Shown: positions 42,352 through 52,366, counted from the first letter of the stretch. The stretch is DNA of 64,000 bases from Changpingibacter yushuensis (GCF_014041995.1 NZ_CP059492.1:2597584-2661583); one strand, 5' to 3'. Notes: generated from the letters alone by a model not told the origin. A program made the numbers and translations.

Positions 42352-43668
42352 CTAGATCAGGTCCGGATCTTCGACCTCGCGCGGTACGTTGTTAAGCATC
42401 CGGACGACGCGGCGATAGCTCAGTGCCACAACCCAGACGAAGACAATGAGGAAGATCTGGACTGGCCGCGACCACCCCGTATTAGGCAGAAAGATGATAG
42501 AGATTCCTGCTGCCACACATTCGGCAACATTGAAGAGCACGTCATAGATGGAGAATGCTCGGCCGCGGTATGCGTCCGCGGTGTCTGTTTGGACAATCGT
42601 ATCCACTGCGATCTTCGCGCCCTGAACACCAATCCCGAAGATGAAAAGCCCAATGACAAACGGGATCTGCGCTGGTGAGATAACGATGATGATCTGACCC
42701 ACCGTGCCCCCCAACAAGCAGACGACTATCCACGTGGATGGCGCCATTCGCTCGTGTGCGATAGGAGTGAGTAGGACCGCTCCAAAATGACCGATCGTCA
42801 TGGCGGCCATGAGCGTTCCGAAGGCGGCCAAGCCAGCATTGGCATCCGTGGAATCTACTAAGAGATTCCGGCCAGCAAGAATGATCGTAATGAGCTGCAT
42901 TCCATATACGAAGCGATGCAAGGCCATTGTGGAGAGCGCCAGTCCCGGAGTTCCCCGACGAACGAGGTAGCGCACCGCTTTGACCAAGTCCATGGCTGCA
43001 GCCGAAACCTGACCTCTCAACGACGACGTGAGATCTGGCTTCTCGGGGCCAAGCTCATCAGGCCCAAGCGCACGCGCCACAAAAGAAGAAGCAAAGAACA
43101 ACAGTGCAGCGATCACCAAAGAAGCTGACTGTTGCGCATCGCCCTCGGAGATGAAAAGCCTGAGCAGGAAGCCGATCACGGCCCCCACCCCTGTTGCAAT
43201 TCCACCCAACGTGGGAACCACAGAGTTGGCCATAAGGAGGTGTTCCTTTGACCCCACTACCATTGGCAGACCTGCCGAGAGCCCTGAGAGCATGAACCTC
43301 GAGATACCCAGAGCTACAAGGACAAGAATGTAGACCGGCAGACCTTCGCCGAATACTTCTAGGGCAAGGATTACCCCTACCACGAGGACCGCGCGGAGGA
43401 GATTGCCGAACACCAGAACCTGCCTGCGGCGCCACCGGTCCAAGAACGGACCGGTGAACGGCCCAACAATCGAGAACGGCAGGAGCATGACCACGAGCGC
43501 GGAAGCTACGCCTGCGGCATCGGTGGCGGACTCAGGGCTGAAGAAGAACAGCGAGGCCAAACCAGCCTGGAGCATGCCATCACCACATTGGGATACTAAG
43601 CGCACCCCGAGCAGCTTCTGAAAACCGCTCTTCTGAGCAAGAACCTTGAGATCCTCAACAAGTCTCAT
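42352..43668 (-). CDS. Major facilitator superfamily transporter
   Basis: 438 residues with about twelve helices and the MFS loop 2-3 motif FTGPFLDRWRRRQVLV. Conserved cytoplasmic position after pcnA suggests a housekeeping exporter, but the substrate is unknown. ATG 43668 overlaps the stop of the CCA-family gene by four bases (ATGA), so the two are coupled, and GAGGAG supports it. Confidence 0.9.
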   Translation of the reverse strand: MRLVEDLKVLAQKSGFQKLLGVRLVSQCGDGMLQAGLASLFFFSPESATDAAGVASALVVMLLPFSIVGPFTGPFLDRWRRRQVLVFGNLLRAVLVVGVILALEVFGEGLPVYILVLVALGISRFMLSGLSAGLPMVVGSKEHLLMANSVVPTLGGIATGVGAVIGFLLRLFISEGDAQQSASLVIAALLFFASSFVARALGPDELGPEKPDLTSSLRGQVSAAAMDLVKAVRYLVRRGTPGLALSTMALHRFVYGMQLITIILAGRNLLVDSTDANAGLAAFGTLMAAMTIGHFGAVLLTPIAHERMAPSTWIVVCLLGGTVGQIIIVISPAQIPFVIGLFIFGIGVQGAKIAVDTIVQTDTADAYRGRAFSIYDVLFNVAECVAAGISIIFLPNTGWSRPVQIFLIVFVWVVALSYRRVVRMLNNVPREVEDPDLI

Positions 43669-45146
43669 GCTGTGATCTCCTCGTGGTTTTCGCTCCACCA
43701 GGCCAGAAGGCGCTGGACGGCGTCGTCGTGCTCCAGCGGACCCTCGTCAAGGCGCAAGTTGAGCATGAAGGTGCGTGCTTTACCCACAGCCGGTCCAGGC
43801 TTGAGGTGGAGCAACTCCATGATCTCTGCGCCATCAAGGTCTGGCCGAATCGCATCCAGTTCCTCTTGATCAGCGATTTCCACGATCCGCGAAGCAAGCT
43901 TGTCACCAGCTGCCTGAAGTGCGGCCACCTTGCGCGCGTTTTGGGACGTGATGTCCGCCCGAATCAGGCGGAGAAGGCGCGAGAGAAGCGGACCAGCATC
44001 ACGTACAAAGCGGCGCACAGCTGAATCAGACCAATCTCCCTCTGAATATCCGAAGGCACGCAAGTGCAGGCTCACCAGCTTGCACACATCTTTTTCAGTC
44101 TGCTTGTCAAAACGCAAGGCCCGCATCCGCTTGCCTGCGAGCTTCGCACCAACAATGTCATGGGCGCGGAAGGTGACAGTGCCGTTCGATTCAAATTGGC
44201 GGGTGGCAGGCTTTCCGATGTCATGGAACAAAGCGGCCAGCCGAAGCACAAGATCAGGAGCAGGCAGAGGGGCGGCCAGCGCGCCATCTGGCCCCAACGG
44301 CTGGGACTCCAATGCAATCGCCTGATCCACCACCGTCAAGGTGTGTTCGTACACGTCTTTGTGGCGATGCTGGGCATCCACAGTGTGCTGCAAGACGGCA
44401 ACCTCGGGAAGCACGATGCTAGCCACGCCCGTATACACCATGAGCTCGATTCCGCGGCGAGGACTAGGTGCCAGCATCATCCGTTCTATCTCTGAACGGA
44501 TCCTTTCTGCAGAGACAATCGTGAGGCGTTCAGCCATCTCACCCATTGCCTCCATGACGTCGGCAGAAACATCAAAACCGAGTTGGGCGGTAAACCGGGC
44601 GGCGCGCATAATGCGCAACGGGTCGTCGTCGAAAGACTGACGCGCAGTCACTGGAGTGCGCAGAACACCATTCACCAAATCGTCTAGTCCGCCACATGGA
44701 TCCACGAGTTCGATGCCCGGGAGGCGCACTGCCATCGCATTGACAGTGAAGTCACGGCGAGTAAGATCGCCCTCCAGGTTGTCGCCAAAATCGACCTCTG
44801 GTTTGCGTGAGCCTATCTCATACACATCCGAGCGATATGTTGTGACTTCAACGGTTAAGCTGCCCAGTTGCGCACCAATTGTGCCGAACTCCTTGCCAAT
44901 ATCCCACGTGGTGGACGCCCATGAACCAAGCAAGGATTCGGTCTCATCAGGACGCGCCGAGGTGGTCAAATCGAAGTCATGAATAGGCAGGCCAAGGAAG
45001 GCGTCTCGAACTGGACCACCCACAAGTGCCAATTCGTGTCCCGCATCTGCGAAAATGGTTCCTAGTTCATATATGGCGCTAGGAAGATTGCCCAGCGTCC
45101 GTTGCCCCTGCACAAGCAAATGGGCGCGGCGATTCACCTGCCCCAT
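43665..45146 (-). CDS. CCA tRNA nucleotidyltransferase / poly(A) polymerase family protein
   Basis: About 493 residues. The nucleotidyltransferase head has LVGGPVRDAFLG and the DFDLTTSA metal carboxylates, then RRDFTVNAMAV and the RIMRAARF region. The C-terminal half carries an HD domain (HRHKDVYEHT, ALFHDIGKP). In Actinobacteria this gene (often pcnA/cca) sits at this place left of the nudix gene and adds or repairs CCA ends. The N-terminus is uncertain: ATG 45146 fits homology, but GTG 45191 is possible. Confidence 0.93.
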   Translation of the reverse strand: MGQVNRRAHLLVQGQRTLGNLPSAIYELGTIFADAGHELALVGGPVRDAFLGLPIHDFDLTTSARPDETESLLGSWASTTWDIGKEFGTIGAQLGSLTVEVTTYRSDVYEIGSRKPEVDFGDNLEGDLTRRDFTVNAMAVRLPGIELVDPCGGLDDLVNGVLRTPVTARQSFDDDPLRIMRAARFTAQLGFDVSADVMEAMGEMAERLTIVSAERIRSEIERMMLAPSPRRGIELMVYTGVASIVLPEVAVLQHTVDAQHRHKDVYEHTLTVVDQAIALESQPLGPDGALAAPLPAPDLVLRLAALFHDIGKPATRQFESNGTVTFRAHDIVGAKLAGKRMRALRFDKQTEKDVCKLVSLHLRAFGYSEGDWSDSAVRRFVRDAGPLLSRLLRLIRADITSQNARKVAALQAAGDKLASRIVEIADQEELDAIRPDLDGAEIMELLHLKPGPAVGKARTFMLNLRLDEGPLEHDDAVQRLLAWWSENHEEITA

Positions 45147-45260
45147 ATCCGTCAGTTGTTCCGACTCATTGCCTACTTCGCGTTCTGTCACCCTATAAGG
45201 GTGCCATGAGCAGCCCTCGCCGGGCACATGCGCCGGGACACATCACTACAGTTGTGAGAT

Positions 45261-45800
45261 ATGTCGAGACAATCACCCTTGCCGGCACCGCATGGCCGGC
45301 ATCAGCAGTGGAGGCGTAGCGCGGCCTCATACCAGGCTGCTGCTCGACGCCATTCGCTGCCCGTGGTCAATGAAACAAGTGCTGGCGGCGTGGTTATCTC
45401 GGTCCAGGGCGGTAAGGCCTACGCAGCCGTCATCGCCCGCAGGAATCGCGGCGGACGCCTCGAATGGTGCCTTCCCAAAGGGCACCTTGAAGGAACTGAA
45501 ACGGCTGAGCAGGCTGCCATTCGCGAGATCTCTGAAGAGACCGGCATCACCGGGCGGATCCTCAAGCACTTGGCCACCATCGATTACTGGTTCTCTGGGA
45601 CCGATCGCCGCGTCCACAAAGAAGTCCACCACTTCCTCTTAGAAGCACTTTCGGGGGAGCTGACAACAGAGAATGACCCGGATCGTGAAGCAGAAAAGGT
45701 TGAATGGGTTCTTCTGGATCGCGTTTCCTCTCGCCTCGCGTACCCAAACGAACGCCGCATTGTGGCGCATGCTCGCGACATTCTGATGGGACGGGAATGA
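45261..45800 (+). CDS. Nudix hydrolase
   Basis: 179 residues with a complete Nudix box GHLEGTETAEQAAIREISEETGI (G-x5-E-x7-REV/I-x-EE-x-G; quoted in parts GHLEGTE and REISEETGI). Members at this oriC-proximal position are MutT-like pyrophosphatases. The first 37 residues are basic and not conserved. It is followed two bases later by the DUF6049 gene. Confidence 0.93.
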   Translation: MSRQSPLPAPHGRHQQWRRSAASYQAAARRHSLPVVNETSAGGVVISVQGGKAYAAVIARRNRGGRLEWCLPKGHLEGTETAEQAAIREISEETGITGRILKHLATIDYWFSGTDRRVHKEVHHFLLEALSGELTTENDPDREAEKVEWVLLDRVSSRLAYPNERRIVAHARDILMGRE

Positions 45801-45801
45801 C

Positions 45802-48240
45802 ATGGCAAACCTCAAACGCCTAGTCACGGCATGTGTTTCAGCAATAGCGATTTCGTGTTCGGTTGCGTTGGCTCCAGCACAAGCGGAGCCGACGACGGCG
45901 TCGTCCAGCCAGGCCGTCACTTCCGAGCCCACATCACAAACTGCGGCCATCACATCCACTGATCCCTCGATCGTTATTACGTCCGTTGGCGATTCTCTGC
46001 TCGAACCGGATGAAGATCTCACGGTTGAAGCGACAGTAACCAACCCCGGCACAGAGCCGTTCACCGTGACAGAAGAATCACTGTGGGGGCAACGGCAGTC
46101 AGCGCTCACCCGCACGCGGTTGCTCAACTTCATGAGAGGCAACGCTGTTGCGCTAGACCAGCTGGCCTCGGACCCGACCGAACGCGTAGTAGCAGCCGGT
46201 GAGTCCATTACCTTCTCATTCACTGTTGATCGGGACTCCCTCAGGTGGGGAACAAGCGAGGCGGTGTGGGGTCCCCATGGGGTGGAAATGTCGGTGACGC
46301 TCTCAGATGGCAGTAGGTTATCGGACCGCAGCGTAGTGGTGGCCACTCCAAGCTACACACTCACTCCTATGCCGACGGGTGTTGTGGTGCCCCTCAATGT
46401 CTCTGCCACAGAGATGAGTTCCTCCTCCACGTTGCAGGATACGATCGCCACCAACTTGGCCGCTGGCACGGAGACGACGCCGGAGCCCAGTGAGGAACCC
46501 ACCGACGAACCAACAGAGGATGCGACCACTGACTCCGCAGATTCAGCAAGCCCCACACAAAGCGTGGACGCTACGCAGAGCGCTTCTCCATCTGCTGAGT
46601 CATCTGAATCTGCTGACCCTGAGTCCCCCTCAGGAAGCAACGAATCCAGACTTTCTACAACTCTGAGCGCACTATCCATTAATGGCGTAACGGTCGCATT
46701 GCAGCCAGAATCCATTGCCCAAGCCAGTTCCACTGGCGATGCTTCGGCCGAAGATGGTTCCACTGGCGATTCTTCGTCATCGCTGAGCACCGCCGCTCTG
46801 CGCGAGTTCACGTCCACGAGCGGATCTCAGCTGATCCTCATGCCCTCACAGGATGCGGATGCCACGGCACTCATTCAAGCGAACCGCGGCAACACGCTCA
46901 TTTCCATGTACTCCTCGGCCTCTGGAACTGTGGCACCAACAGGTATTACCGCTCTGTCAAACATCGCGGTTTCCACCCCCAGCGCCGATCAGGACACGCT
47001 CGCAACTCTGGTAACTGCTGGAGTGGGCGGCGTCGTCGTCGCTGGAGATGAAGTAACCCCGACCGGATATCGCTACTACACACCCAGCGCGCGCACAGAT
47101 ATCTCCGTGGCGGACTCAGGAGTCTCTGCTGAGGAGGGGTCGGCACGTTCCATCGCAGCACTCGCTACAGATGCCACAATTTCGGCAGCGCTGGCTGGCG
47201 TACTGGTCGAGGAAGATCACTCCACTGCAACCAGCGATGATCCGATCAACTTGACCGCACTTGACTCGCAGCAGCTCGTTGTGGCCCTTTCCGCGGTGAC
47301 GTATCGCGAACGGCCCAATGACTCACGCGCAGTGCTGTTGGCCGTGGACCGATCAGGCGTTCTCCATTACGGAAACACGGACCCTGCTGAAGCCGAGGGA
47401 GACGATGCGCTCGCCGCAGAAAACCTCTCCGCCACCATAAGCGCACTCATGAGTGCGCCGTGGGTGCAGCCGACCACGGTATCCGACATGCTCAGTTTGA
47501 CGGCTTCAACCTCACCGCGCGAAAGCCTGCCGGCGAGCACGGATGCCACGGGCACAGTCACCGCCACAGAAATCTCAGCTTCGGAATCTGCATTCACAAG
47601 AATATCTTCGGTGGCGAACCTCGCCGCAGAGTCCAGTTTGATCACAACACCAAGCTCTCTGGTTGTGCAGCAATTGACTGCCACTGCTTGGCGCTCCAAC
47701 GAATCCGGACGTGCTGAAAAACTCAGCGAACTACTGGACGTGGCGTCGAGTTTATCCACGGCGATCAGCGTTGAGCAGTCCTCCGCTATCAATATCATTT
47801 CCCAGGCCACCGAACTGCCAATACACGTAACGAACGATCTACCGGTGGACGTTGGGGTAGTGGTCAGCTTGGAGAGTAAGGACGTCCGTATCAGTCCAGG
47901 AAAGGCCGTAGCCGTCACTATTCCGGCTAACTCAACCACCAAGGTGATGATTCCTGTTGAAGCCACCGGTTCTGGAAACGCATCGGTTACTGTCAACGTG
48001 CTCAGCCCATCCGGCGAGGTAGTCGGAGTATCCCAAGCTTTCGATATTCGCGTGCGTGCGGATTGGGAGAATGTTGGCACGTTGATCGTGGCCATACTTC
48101 TTGCTTTGGTTCTGGTGTTGGGAGTTGTTCGTTCGTTGCGGCGCGGCCCGCGTAGCGAGGCCGATCTACCTTCTGCCGACGACGTCGCCTACAAGGATTC
48201 CGACGCTGCCGATGATCGTGGCGCTACCAGTTCCCTCTAG
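45802..48240 (+). CDS. DUF6049-type secreted, membrane-anchored protein
   Basis: 812 residues: signal peptide to about 30 (cleavage near AQAEP), beta-rich extracellular domain with VTNPGTEPFTV, a long Ser/Thr/Asp/Glu-rich linker (about 210-290), a mixed domain, and one C-terminal helix (about 758-778) ending in RSLRRG and an acidic tail. In other actinobacteria this gene stands directly before murJ in the origin region and is thought to serve the cell envelope; function is unproven. Here murJ does not follow. The stop codon lies in the first unit of a tandem repeat. One GACGACGTCGCC copy is at 48178. Confidence 0.85.
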   Translation: MANLKRLVTACVSAIAISCSVALAPAQAEPTTASSSQAVTSEPTSQTAAITSTDPSIVITSVGDSLLEPDEDLTVEATVTNPGTEPFTVTEESLWGQRQSALTRTRLLNFMRGNAVALDQLASDPTERVVAAGESITFSFTVDRDSLRWGTSEAVWGPHGVEMSVTLSDGSRLSDRSVVVATPSYTLTPMPTGVVVPLNVSATEMSSSSTLQDTIATNLAAGTETTPEPSEEPTDEPTEDATTDSADSASPTQSVDATQSASPSAESSESADPESPSGSNESRLSTTLSALSINGVTVALQPESIAQASSTGDASAEDGSTGDSSSSLSTAALREFTSTSGSQLILMPSQDADATALIQANRGNTLISMYSSASGTVAPTGITALSNIAVSTPSADQDTLATLVTAGVGGVVVAGDEVTPTGYRYYTPSARTDISVADSGVSAEEGSARSIAALATDATISAALAGVLVEEDHSTATSDDPINLTALDSQQLVVALSAVTYRERPNDSRAVLLAVDRSGVLHYGNTDPAEAEGDDALAAENLSATISALMSAPWVQPTTVSDMLSLTASTSPRESLPASTDATGTVTATEISASESAFTRISSVANLAAESSLITTPSSLVVQQLTATAWRSNESGRAEKLSELLDVASSLSTAISVEQSSAINIISQATELPIHVTNDLPVDVGVVVSLESKDVRISPGKAVAVTIPANSTTKVMIPVEATGSGNASVTVNVLSPSGEVVGVSQAFDIRVRADWENVGTLIVAILLALVLVLGVVRSLRRGPRSEADLPSADDVAYKDSDAADDRGATSSL

Positions 48241-48279
48241 CGGCGCTACCAGTTCCCTCTAGCGGCGCTACCAGTTCCC
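48219..48279. repeat. 22-bp tandem repeat beginning at the DUF6049 stop
   Basis: Units start at 48219, 48241 and 48263 (last one 17 bp), pattern YGGCGCTACCAGTTCCCTCTAG; the TAG stop is repeated. The 14-mer CGGCGCTACCAGTT occurs again at 48445-48458 inside the next gene. Confidence 0.93.
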
Positions 48280-48408
48280 ACAACCTCCCGCACTGTGACG
48301 GAAGCGCGTTCGCAGAATTCTTTGTGGCACTCCGGATAGAATCGGCGAAGAATATGCTTTGTGGGCGCGGACTGCACCCACTCTGTGCCATTACTTGGAG
48401 GATGCACG

Positions 48409-50703
48409 TTGAATCAACTTGGTGAAGCAGGTCAGCTCATCGCCCGGCGCTACCAGTTGGTCGAGCCAACCCCTAACCAGTTGGGAATCGAATCGGCCCG
48501 GCTGTGGTACGCCACGGATACGCTGTTGAGCAAGCGAGTGCGGCTCATCATGCTCGATCCTGCGGCACCAACCACTGCCGATGCACTGGATGCGGCACGC
48601 CGCACAGCACTTCTGGACAATGCACATACCGTTCGTGTGCGCTCAGTTGCTGACAGCACTGATTCGAGTCTCTTCCCATTCATCTGCACGGAGATTCCGA
48701 TTGGAGCGCAACTCAGTTCTTTCCTTACTGGAGCGCAGGTGCCCGCCGATCAAGTGCATGCTCTAGCAGGCGAGGTTGCTTCGATTCTTGCTGACGCTCG
48801 CGACCAGGGTATTCGCCATCTACACCTGACGTCAGATTCTGTGTGGATTGACAGTTCAGGCGAGGTGTATGTGGACGGCTTAGGAATCATGGCTGCGCTT
48901 GCCGGACGAAACACCGCAGAGCTCAGTTCGGAAGAGGATCGTCTTGAGGCCAAAGGCGTGGTGGCACTTGCCGCAGCAATGCTGATCGGGCACCCCCATC
49001 CGAGCGAACAGCAGATTGCCTCAGCCGTCGAAGCCGGAACAAGCGACCTAGAGCTTCCAGAGCGCCTTCGTACCGCATTCATCAGGGAATTCAATGGGCA
49101 GGGTGCTCTGTCCACAAGTGACCTTGTCCGAGAACTCGTTCCGTGGGGTCGCATTGATCAGCCACGGCTAAGCATGCATTCGTGGGCAGGTCACCGCGTG
49201 AATGACGATTCCGTGCCAGTTCAGGAAGCAGCAGCGAACCTTTCTGGCAGCAACACGGAGGAGTTCAACGCAGAACTGCGCGGAGAGGCATCGAACGGCA
49301 CGCCTGTGAAACACACTGATGCGAATCGTGTGGCTGCTACCGAATCGTCTCCGTTGAGCCCCAAGTGGCCCTCTGTCTCTCCCGAATCTCTAGATCCAGC
49401 AGGTCGCGCATCGCTACTGCAGGCTGCTGCCGGCGCGGCTGGCGCGGCTGGCGTAGCAGGCGTAGCAGGCGCAGCAGGCGCAGCAGGCGCAGCAGGCGCA
49501 GTAGGCGCAGCAGGCGCAGCAGGCGCAGCAGGCGCAGCTGGACTTGCTGGAAGTGCCGGAGCTTCTGCCTCCGGAGCAGACACTCCGCGATCACCAGCCC
49601 ACGCATCACCTGAGGTCTTCGAGGCAGACCAAGCGTCCTCCGCCACCTCGAACGACTCTGAGAATCACACGTTCGGCGAATCCTCGACCGATCAAGATCT
49701 GGCTGAGGCACCAGTTCAGGAGAGTATGGCTCCCAATGAACCCGCCACCACGGTCATTCAGACGCCATATGCACCGCCAACAAGCCAGGTCCTAGACTCT
49801 TCTGTGAACCTCGAGGCAGGATCACCAATAGCGCCTGCCACCAGCGATACTAGAGTGGAAGTTCCACCCATGGCCGCCACCGTTGCCATGGGTCCCACAC
49901 AAGCCGAACCAACGCCGCCCGTTGGAACCGCCCACAATCAAGGTTTGTCGATGAAGCCGCAGTTTCCATCACCTGAACGCACTCAGCCTCAGCAAGGCGC
50001 TGCCCAGATACCGCCGCGCGCACCCGCCCCGCAGAGCGATGATTCAGGCAAACGCCGCTACAACCCGTCGAAGGTGTTCGTGGCTGGGGCGATAATTCTG
50101 GTCGCACTCTCAGGTGCTTGGGCCGTGCACACGCTTACGGATCCGCCGCAGGTACCGTCCTCCTCTTCGACCGCCTCGGCAGTTCCCTCAGAATCTGCAT
50201 CAAGCAGTGCCTCCGAATCCCCAAGTGCGCCCGCCACAACTACCGCAGCGCTTCCAGCCCCAACCATCTCGTCAGTGACTCTTCTGAACCCACAAGCCGC
50301 TGAGCTCGACCCCTCCACAGTGGACACGCAGGACAGCCCCTCAACGGTTGTCAATGCATACGACGGCGACGCCTCCACATCTTGGCGCTCGTGGTGGTAT
50401 TCAAACCCGAGCTTCGTGGGCAAGGAAGGTATCGGGCTTGAAATCCAGCTCACAGAGGAAGCACAGGTCAACGAGGTCATCCTTCAGGTAAACGGAAGCG
50501 GCGGAAACGTCCAGTGGCTTGACACCACGGCGGCCGCACCTAGCACGGGCACTGTTCTGGCAGAGGGCTCGATGTCTTCCTCTACCTCGCTCAAGCCGTC
50601 CGAATCGCAGGCGACCAGCACGATTATTCTCTGGTTCAACTCTTTGCCAACCGATCCAGATGGGCAGTACCGCATCGATCTTGCTGAGATCACTGTTCAA
50701 TGA
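48409..50703 (+). CDS. Kinase-like (probable pseudokinase) membrane protein with discoidin-like C-terminus
   Basis: About 764 residues. The N-terminal 240 residues resemble a Ser/Thr kinase lobe (LIARRYQLVEP, then IRHLHLTSDSVWIDSSGEVYVDGLG) but lack HRD and DFG residues, as in the MurJ-associated pseudokinases of Actinobacteria. A Gly/Ala repeat (about 340-383) and a Pro/Ser/Thr-rich linker lead to a helix (about 555-577) and an extracellular discoidin/F5-8-type domain with AYDGDASTSWRS. Relatives regulate lipid II flipping by MurJ, which is missing here. TTG 48409 has GGAGG eight bases upstream; a GTG start at 48361 is less likely. Confidence 0.75.
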   Translation: MNQLGEAGQLIARRYQLVEPTPNQLGIESARLWYATDTLLSKRVRLIMLDPAAPTTADALDAARRTALLDNAHTVRVRSVADSTDSSLFPFICTEIPIGAQLSSFLTGAQVPADQVHALAGEVASILADARDQGIRHLHLTSDSVWIDSSGEVYVDGLGIMAALAGRNTAELSSEEDRLEAKGVVALAAAMLIGHPHPSEQQIASAVEAGTSDLELPERLRTAFIREFNGQGALSTSDLVRELVPWGRIDQPRLSMHSWAGHRVNDDSVPVQEAAANLSGSNTEEFNAELRGEASNGTPVKHTDANRVAATESSPLSPKWPSVSPESLDPAGRASLLQAAAGAAGAAGVAGVAGAAGAAGAAGAVGAAGAAGAAGAAGLAGSAGASASGADTPRSPAHASPEVFEADQASSATSNDSENHTFGESSTDQDLAEAPVQESMAPNEPATTVIQTPYAPPTSQVLDSSVNLEAGSPIAPATSDTRVEVPPMAATVAMGPTQAEPTPPVGTAHNQGLSMKPQFPSPERTQPQQGAAQIPPRAPAPQSDDSGKRRYNPSKVFVAGAIILVALSGAWAVHTLTDPPQVPSSSSTASAVPSESASSSASESPSAPATTTAALPAPTISSVTLLNPQAAELDPSTVDTQDSPSTVVNAYDGDASTSWRSWWYSNPSFVGKEGIGLEIQLTEEAQVNEVILQVNGSGGNVQWLDTTAAAPSTGTVLAEGSMSSSTSLKPSESQATSTIILWFNSLPTDPDGQYRIDLAEITVQ
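49426..49560. repeat. 9-bp (GCAGGCGCA) repeat encoding a collagen-like Gly-Ala-Ala tract
   Basis: Roughly fifteen 9-bp units encode GAA/GVA triplets within the kinase-like protein; the units become identical in the middle, so recent expansion or contraction is likely. Confidence 0.85.
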
Positions 50704-50817
50704 TGCAGAGCACGCGCATCCTCAAGCTGTGAGACGTGGCGCGTTCCGCAACCGATTCAGGAATACCTCGCGCGCTTTCGCGTTGAGACGTGTAGCAACT
50801 TCGAAAGGACGTAACTG

Positions 50818-51756
50818 ATGAACGAGGAAACTGTACGCGACGTCGTCGTCGTCGGATCCGGTCCCGCTGGATGGACGGCCGCAATTTACACGGCGCGCGC
50901 AGGATTCAATCCACTTGTTGTTGCTGGTTCTTTGGACGCGGGCGGTGCACTCATGACCACCACGGAAGTTGAGAACTTCCCGGGTTTCCCCGAGGGCGTT
51001 ATGGGACCAGATCTCATGGAGAAAATGCAGGTACAGGCCGAAAAGTTCGGTGCTGAAGTACTCTTCGAGGACGCCGTCAGCCTGGACTTGGCCGGCGAAA
51101 TCAAGGTGGTCACCACAGAAGACGGTGTGTATCGGGCCAAAGCCGTGATTCTGGCGCTTGGTTCCGAGTACAAGAAGCTTGGTATCGAAGGCGAGCAGCA
51201 GTTTTCCGGCAAGGGCGTTTCATACTGCGCCACCTGCGACGGTTTCTTCTTCAAGGGGCAAGAAATCGCAGTTGTAGGTGGCGGCGATTCGGCCGTCACC
51301 GAGGCTCTTTTCCTAGCTCGCTTTGGTTCAACCGTGCACGTCATACACCGGCGCGACCAGCTGCGTGCTTCTAAGATCATGGCAGACCGGCTCCTTGCCG
51401 AACCTAACGTCAAGGTCCATTGGAACTCAAAGGTGGTTGATCTGAAGGGCGAGGGAAGCTTGCAGGTGGCCCTCCTTGAGGATACTCAGACGGGCGAGCA
51501 AAGTGAGCTTCCCGTCTCCGGGCTTTTCGTTGCGATCGGTCACGAGCCGCGTTCCAGTTTCCTTGGCGGGCAAGTTGATCTGGATGAGAACGGATACATT
51601 CTCACAGATGAGCCCTCCACCTCTACCAATGTGCCCGGCGTGTTCGCCTGCGGCGACGTCGTGGATCATATCTACCGTCAGGCCGTTACTGCGGCCGGTA
51701 CGGGCTGCCGCGCAGCTCTGGACGCACAAAGCTACATTGAGAGCCTCGCTTCCTGA
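50818..51756 (+). CDS. trxB: Thioredoxin reductase
   Basis: 312 residues. FAD-binding GSGPAGWTAA (13-22), redox-active CATC at 137-140, NADPH-binding GGGDSAVTEALFLA and the C-terminal FACGDVVDHIYRQAVTAAGTG. It reduces thioredoxins and probably NrdH. AAGGACG precedes the ATG. Followed two bases later by the thioredoxin-like gene. Confidence 0.96.
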   Translation: MNEETVRDVVVVGSGPAGWTAAIYTARAGFNPLVVAGSLDAGGALMTTTEVENFPGFPEGVMGPDLMEKMQVQAEKFGAEVLFEDAVSLDLAGEIKVVTTEDGVYRAKAVILALGSEYKKLGIEGEQQFSGKGVSYCATCDGFFFKGQEIAVVGGGDSAVTEALFLARFGSTVHVIHRRDQLRASKIMADRLLAEPNVKVHWNSKVVDLKGEGSLQVALLEDTQTGEQSELPVSGLFVAIGHEPRSSFLGGQVDLDENGYILTDEPSTSTNVPGVFACGDVVDHIYRQAVTAAGTGCRAALDAQSYIESLAS

Positions 51757-51758
51757 CC

Positions 51759-52109
51759 TTGGCCTCCCAATACACGCTCGTTTTCTTCACGGCCCAGTGG
51801 TGTGATCCCGGCATACCCATGCGGCGCATTTTCGACGAAACGCTCCGCGACCTTGCCCGACTCCGTTCGGACATAACCGTGGAGGGCGTCGTCGTTGATA
51901 TCGACGACGAAGAGGTCAATCAGCAAACTGCGGCCAGTGCACCGCGCGTATCCACAGAGCTTTTGGCCTCAGTTGACTTTGTTCCGATCATCTCTCTGGT
52001 GGAGGGTGATGCATTGGTGGGAAACGAGATAGCACGCATGGTCGGGCAGCTGCCCAAACTCGTGATTCGCCAGAACATCATTGCCGCCCTTCCCGAAGTC
52101 GGCAAATAG
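51759..52109 (+). CDS. Thioredoxin-fold protein with a degenerate active site
   Basis: 116 residues with the thioredoxin beginning YTLVFFTAQWCDPG and the cis-Pro strand DFVPIISLVEGD. The active site WCGPC reads WCDPG here (Trp14, Cys15, Gly18): the resolving cysteine is gone, so dithiol reductase activity is not expected. Monothiol chemistry or a binding role is possible. It occupies the place of trxA directly after trxB. The start is TTG 51759 with no clear ribosome site, pointing to coupling with trxB. Confidence 0.75.
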   Translation: MASQYTLVFFTAQWCDPGIPMRRIFDETLRDLARLRSDITVEGVVVDIDDEEVNQQTAASAPRVSTELLASVDFVPIISLVEGDALVGNEIARMVGQLPKLVIRQNIIAALPEVGK

Positions 52110-52366
52110 CGCAGCGACTTGCCGTTGGATGTGCGGTCACTTGCGGTTGTTCGTGCGGTGGCTGGTTGATGTGATGCCTACGTCGCTCCTCGAACCCGTT
52201 GCGGAGTTGCGCACTCAGCTATCTTGATCCGTACGTCGATACCCGCGCCCGCGCGCGAACGTGGCAGACTTGGGTTCTGTCTGGGCTTAGTCTCAACCCA
52301 CAAGGGGTTGGCGGCGCCAGATGAGGGCCTGAGGAATTCGGGCCCATTGATTCCAAGGAGAATGCG
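52110..52366. other. Intergenic region before the aminotransferase
   Basis: 257 bp without coding potential, presumed promoter of the aminotransferase gene. Confidence 0.5.
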
